A stretch of DNA of 64,000 bases. It comes from Albibacterium bauzanense (GTDB lineage Bacteria > Bacteroidota > Bacteroidia > Sphingobacteriales > Sphingobacteriaceae). The translations under genes and the position numbers were made by a program. Shown in pieces: positions 63,087-64,000 of the stretch (the stretch's first letter is position 1; each line of letters begins with the position of its first letter). The notes under the pieces are model-generated. The model ran no database searches. It had not been told where the DNA came from and saw only the letters and a program-made list of their open reading frames with translations. The stretch lies in assembly GCF_004339765.1 (NCBI RefSeq), contig NZ_SMGO01000001.1:930001-994000 (forward strand). The letters run 5' to 3'.

Positions 63087-63657
63087 ATACCTAACCGAAA
63101 TTGACAAAATAGTTTTTTTGTCGATTAACCAAGGGTTATCAAATCCATTTTTTGATTTCCTAATGCCTATTCTAAGAAATCCTTATACGTGGGCACCACT
63201 ATATCTCTTTATCTTAATTTTTGCAATTAAGAATTACAAGAAAAGGGGAATTATCATGATCCTGTTCTTTCTCTTGTCCTTCGGCTTAGGAGATATGATT
63301 TCAGCCTCCGTTATTAAGCCTCAAGTAATGCGTGTACGCCCCTGCAATGATGTTCCGTTTAAAGAACAAGTCACTGTGCGTGTACGTTGCGGTAGCGGCT
63401 ATAGCATGCCTTCCTCTCATGCAACCAATCATTTTGCAATGGGTGTTTTCCTATTAATGGTTTTCAGAAAAAAATGGAAGCCAATTATTTGGTTAAGCAT
63501 ATTATGGGCTGCGTCCATAAGCTTTGCACAGATCTATGTTGGCGTGCATTATCCGGGAGATATTTTAGTAGGCTCATTACTTGGTATATTAATAGGCTTA
63601 TTTACGTCTAGTATTTTTTTATTTTTCCAACCCGATGAACCCAGGGAAACAGCATGA
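63079..63657 (+). CDS. PAP2 family phosphatase
   Basis: A 192-residue membrane protein with about five helices. Its phosphatase motifs are present: KPQVMRVRP (motif 1), PSSHATN (motif 2) and AQIYVGVHYPGD (motif 3, with His and Asp). The usual Arg of motif 3 (SRxxxxxH) is replaced by Gln, which may lower activity. Family members dephosphorylate undecaprenyl pyrophosphate or phosphatidyl lipids at the periplasmic side of the inner membrane. It overlaps the methyltransferase by 8 bp and the ZIP gene by 4 bp (ATGA). Confidence 0.88.
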   Translation: MLEYLTEIDKIVFLSINQGLSNPFFDFLMPILRNPYTWAPLYLFILIFAIKNYKKRGIIMILFFLLSFGLGDMISASVIKPQVMRVRPCNDVPFKEQVTVRVRCGSGYSMPSSHATNHFAMGVFLLMVFRKKWKPIIWLSILWAASISFAQIYVGVHYPGDILVGSLLGILIGLFTSSIFLFFQPDEPRETA

Positions 63658-64000
63658 TAATTAGTATATTATTTTTTTCTGCCCTTTTGGGTGGACTTTC
63701 AGTATTTGTTGTAAAACGGGATAACTCTAAAATGCTAAAATTAATATTAGCATTTAGTGGTGCCTATCTTTTTTCTATCACAGTATTACATTTAATTCCA
63801 GATGTCTATATAAACGCAGATGAATCAATTGGACTATTCATTCTAGGCGGATTTCTTTTTCAGCTTGTATTAGAACAATTTTCGGAAGGTATTGAACATG
63901 GGCACATCCACCATCATGAGCATAATTTATCACATGCTTTTCCGGTTGGAGTTATGTTTAGTTTATGTTTGCATGCCTTTTTAGAGGGAATGCCATTAGC
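63654..64000 (+). CDS. ZIP family metal transporter, N-terminal part (cut by window edge)
   Basis: The frame starts with ATG 63654, overlapping the PAP2 stop, and runs off the right edge after about 115 codons. The peptide has at least three hydrophobic segments. One reads LILAFSGAYLFSITVLHLIPD, where the HLIPD motif is typical of ZIP helices that bind zinc or iron. A His-rich loop GHIHHHEHNLSH follows, and then the CLHAFLEGMP motif (HxxxEG), a metal site of ZIP transporters. It probably imports a divalent metal such as zinc. The remaining C-terminal half cannot be seen. Confidence 0.88.
   Translation, partial: MIISILFFSALLGGLSVFVVKRDNSKMLKLILAFSGAYLFSITVLHLIPDVYINADESIGLFILGGFLFQLVLEQFSEGIEHGHIHHHEHNLSHAFPVGVMFSLCLHAFLEGMPL

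Noticed and set aside
1-64000. Insertion sequences or prophage genes
   Set aside because: No transposase, integrase, terminase or phage structural gene was recognised.

Overview
The window is a low-GC chromosome segment from a Bacteroidota bacterium, most likely family Sphingobacteriaceae (Pedobacter/Solitalea-like; this placement is an inference). Support comes from a SusC/SusD pair, many lipoproteins with short hydrophobic leaders ending in Cys, a gliding-phylum type promoter (TTTG, 19 bp, TAnnTTTG), weak Shine-Dalgarno sequences, and linked ppk/ppx, glmM/cysteine desulfurase and accD/fba housekeeping genes. I saw no transposase, integrase or CRISPR array.

Layout. 1-2.3 kb: end of a GH3-like gene, a membrane protein, thioredoxin plus a rhodanese lipoprotein, and tRNA-Ser(GGA). 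2.3-2.8 kb: a gene-free stretch with the best full promoter I found in the window, followed at once by two hairpins and a T-run, a candidate small RNA. 2.8-8.6 kb: an AT-rich accessory block with a frameshifted lipoprotein, a class III cyclase-fold-like protein, a small membrane protein, a SIR2-like (putative NADase) protein, a uracil-DNA-glycosylase-like protein and a DUF4145 protein. It looks like a small defence or stress island, but no complete known system can be named. 8.6-25.8 kb: cutC, DUF2200, then a maltose/maltodextrin locus. A secreted GH13 lipoprotein faces a six-gene operon (PhyH-type dioxygenase, GH65 phosphorylase, MFS sugar transporter, CBM20-like esterase, Zn-ADH, esterase), with a divergent AraC regulator. 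An oxidoreductase, another esterase, a TIM-barrel protein and a serine hydrolase follow. 25.8-29.9 kb: an unsaturated-uronate operon (GH88, kduI, DUF4861, kduD). 30-31.6 kb: ECF sigma, membrane partner and lipocalin-like lipoprotein. 31.7-31.8 kb: an unusual mirrored array of 11-bp repeats. 31.8-39 kb: SusC, SusD and two paralogous DoxX-like membrane proteins. 39-42 kb: a phytoene-desaturase-like oxidoreductase, an unknown protein and a dienelactone-hydrolase-like protein.

42.2-42.6 kb holds a clear TPP riboswitch with its own terminator but no thiamine gene after it. It is followed by a perfect 47-bp palindromic terminator shared with a convergent tRNA-Ser(TGA). 42.6-64 kb is core genome: ppx, ppk1, a Gfo/Idh oxidoreductase, a lipoprotein, PEP carboxylase, Ohr, a FUSC transporter, WbqC, an LpxL-like acyltransferase, a GT2 glycosyltransferase, aroQ, murI, a cold-shock protein, fructose-bisphosphate aldolase, accD, a cysteine desulfurase, glmM, a methyltransferase, a PAP2 phosphatase and the start of a ZIP transporter.

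The strongest candidates for something new are the orphan TPP riboswitch, the promoter plus two-hairpin RNA beside tRNA-Ser, the mirrored 11-bp repeat array, and the SIR2/cyclase-like accessory block. All functions are read from motifs and gene context; no database search was possible.
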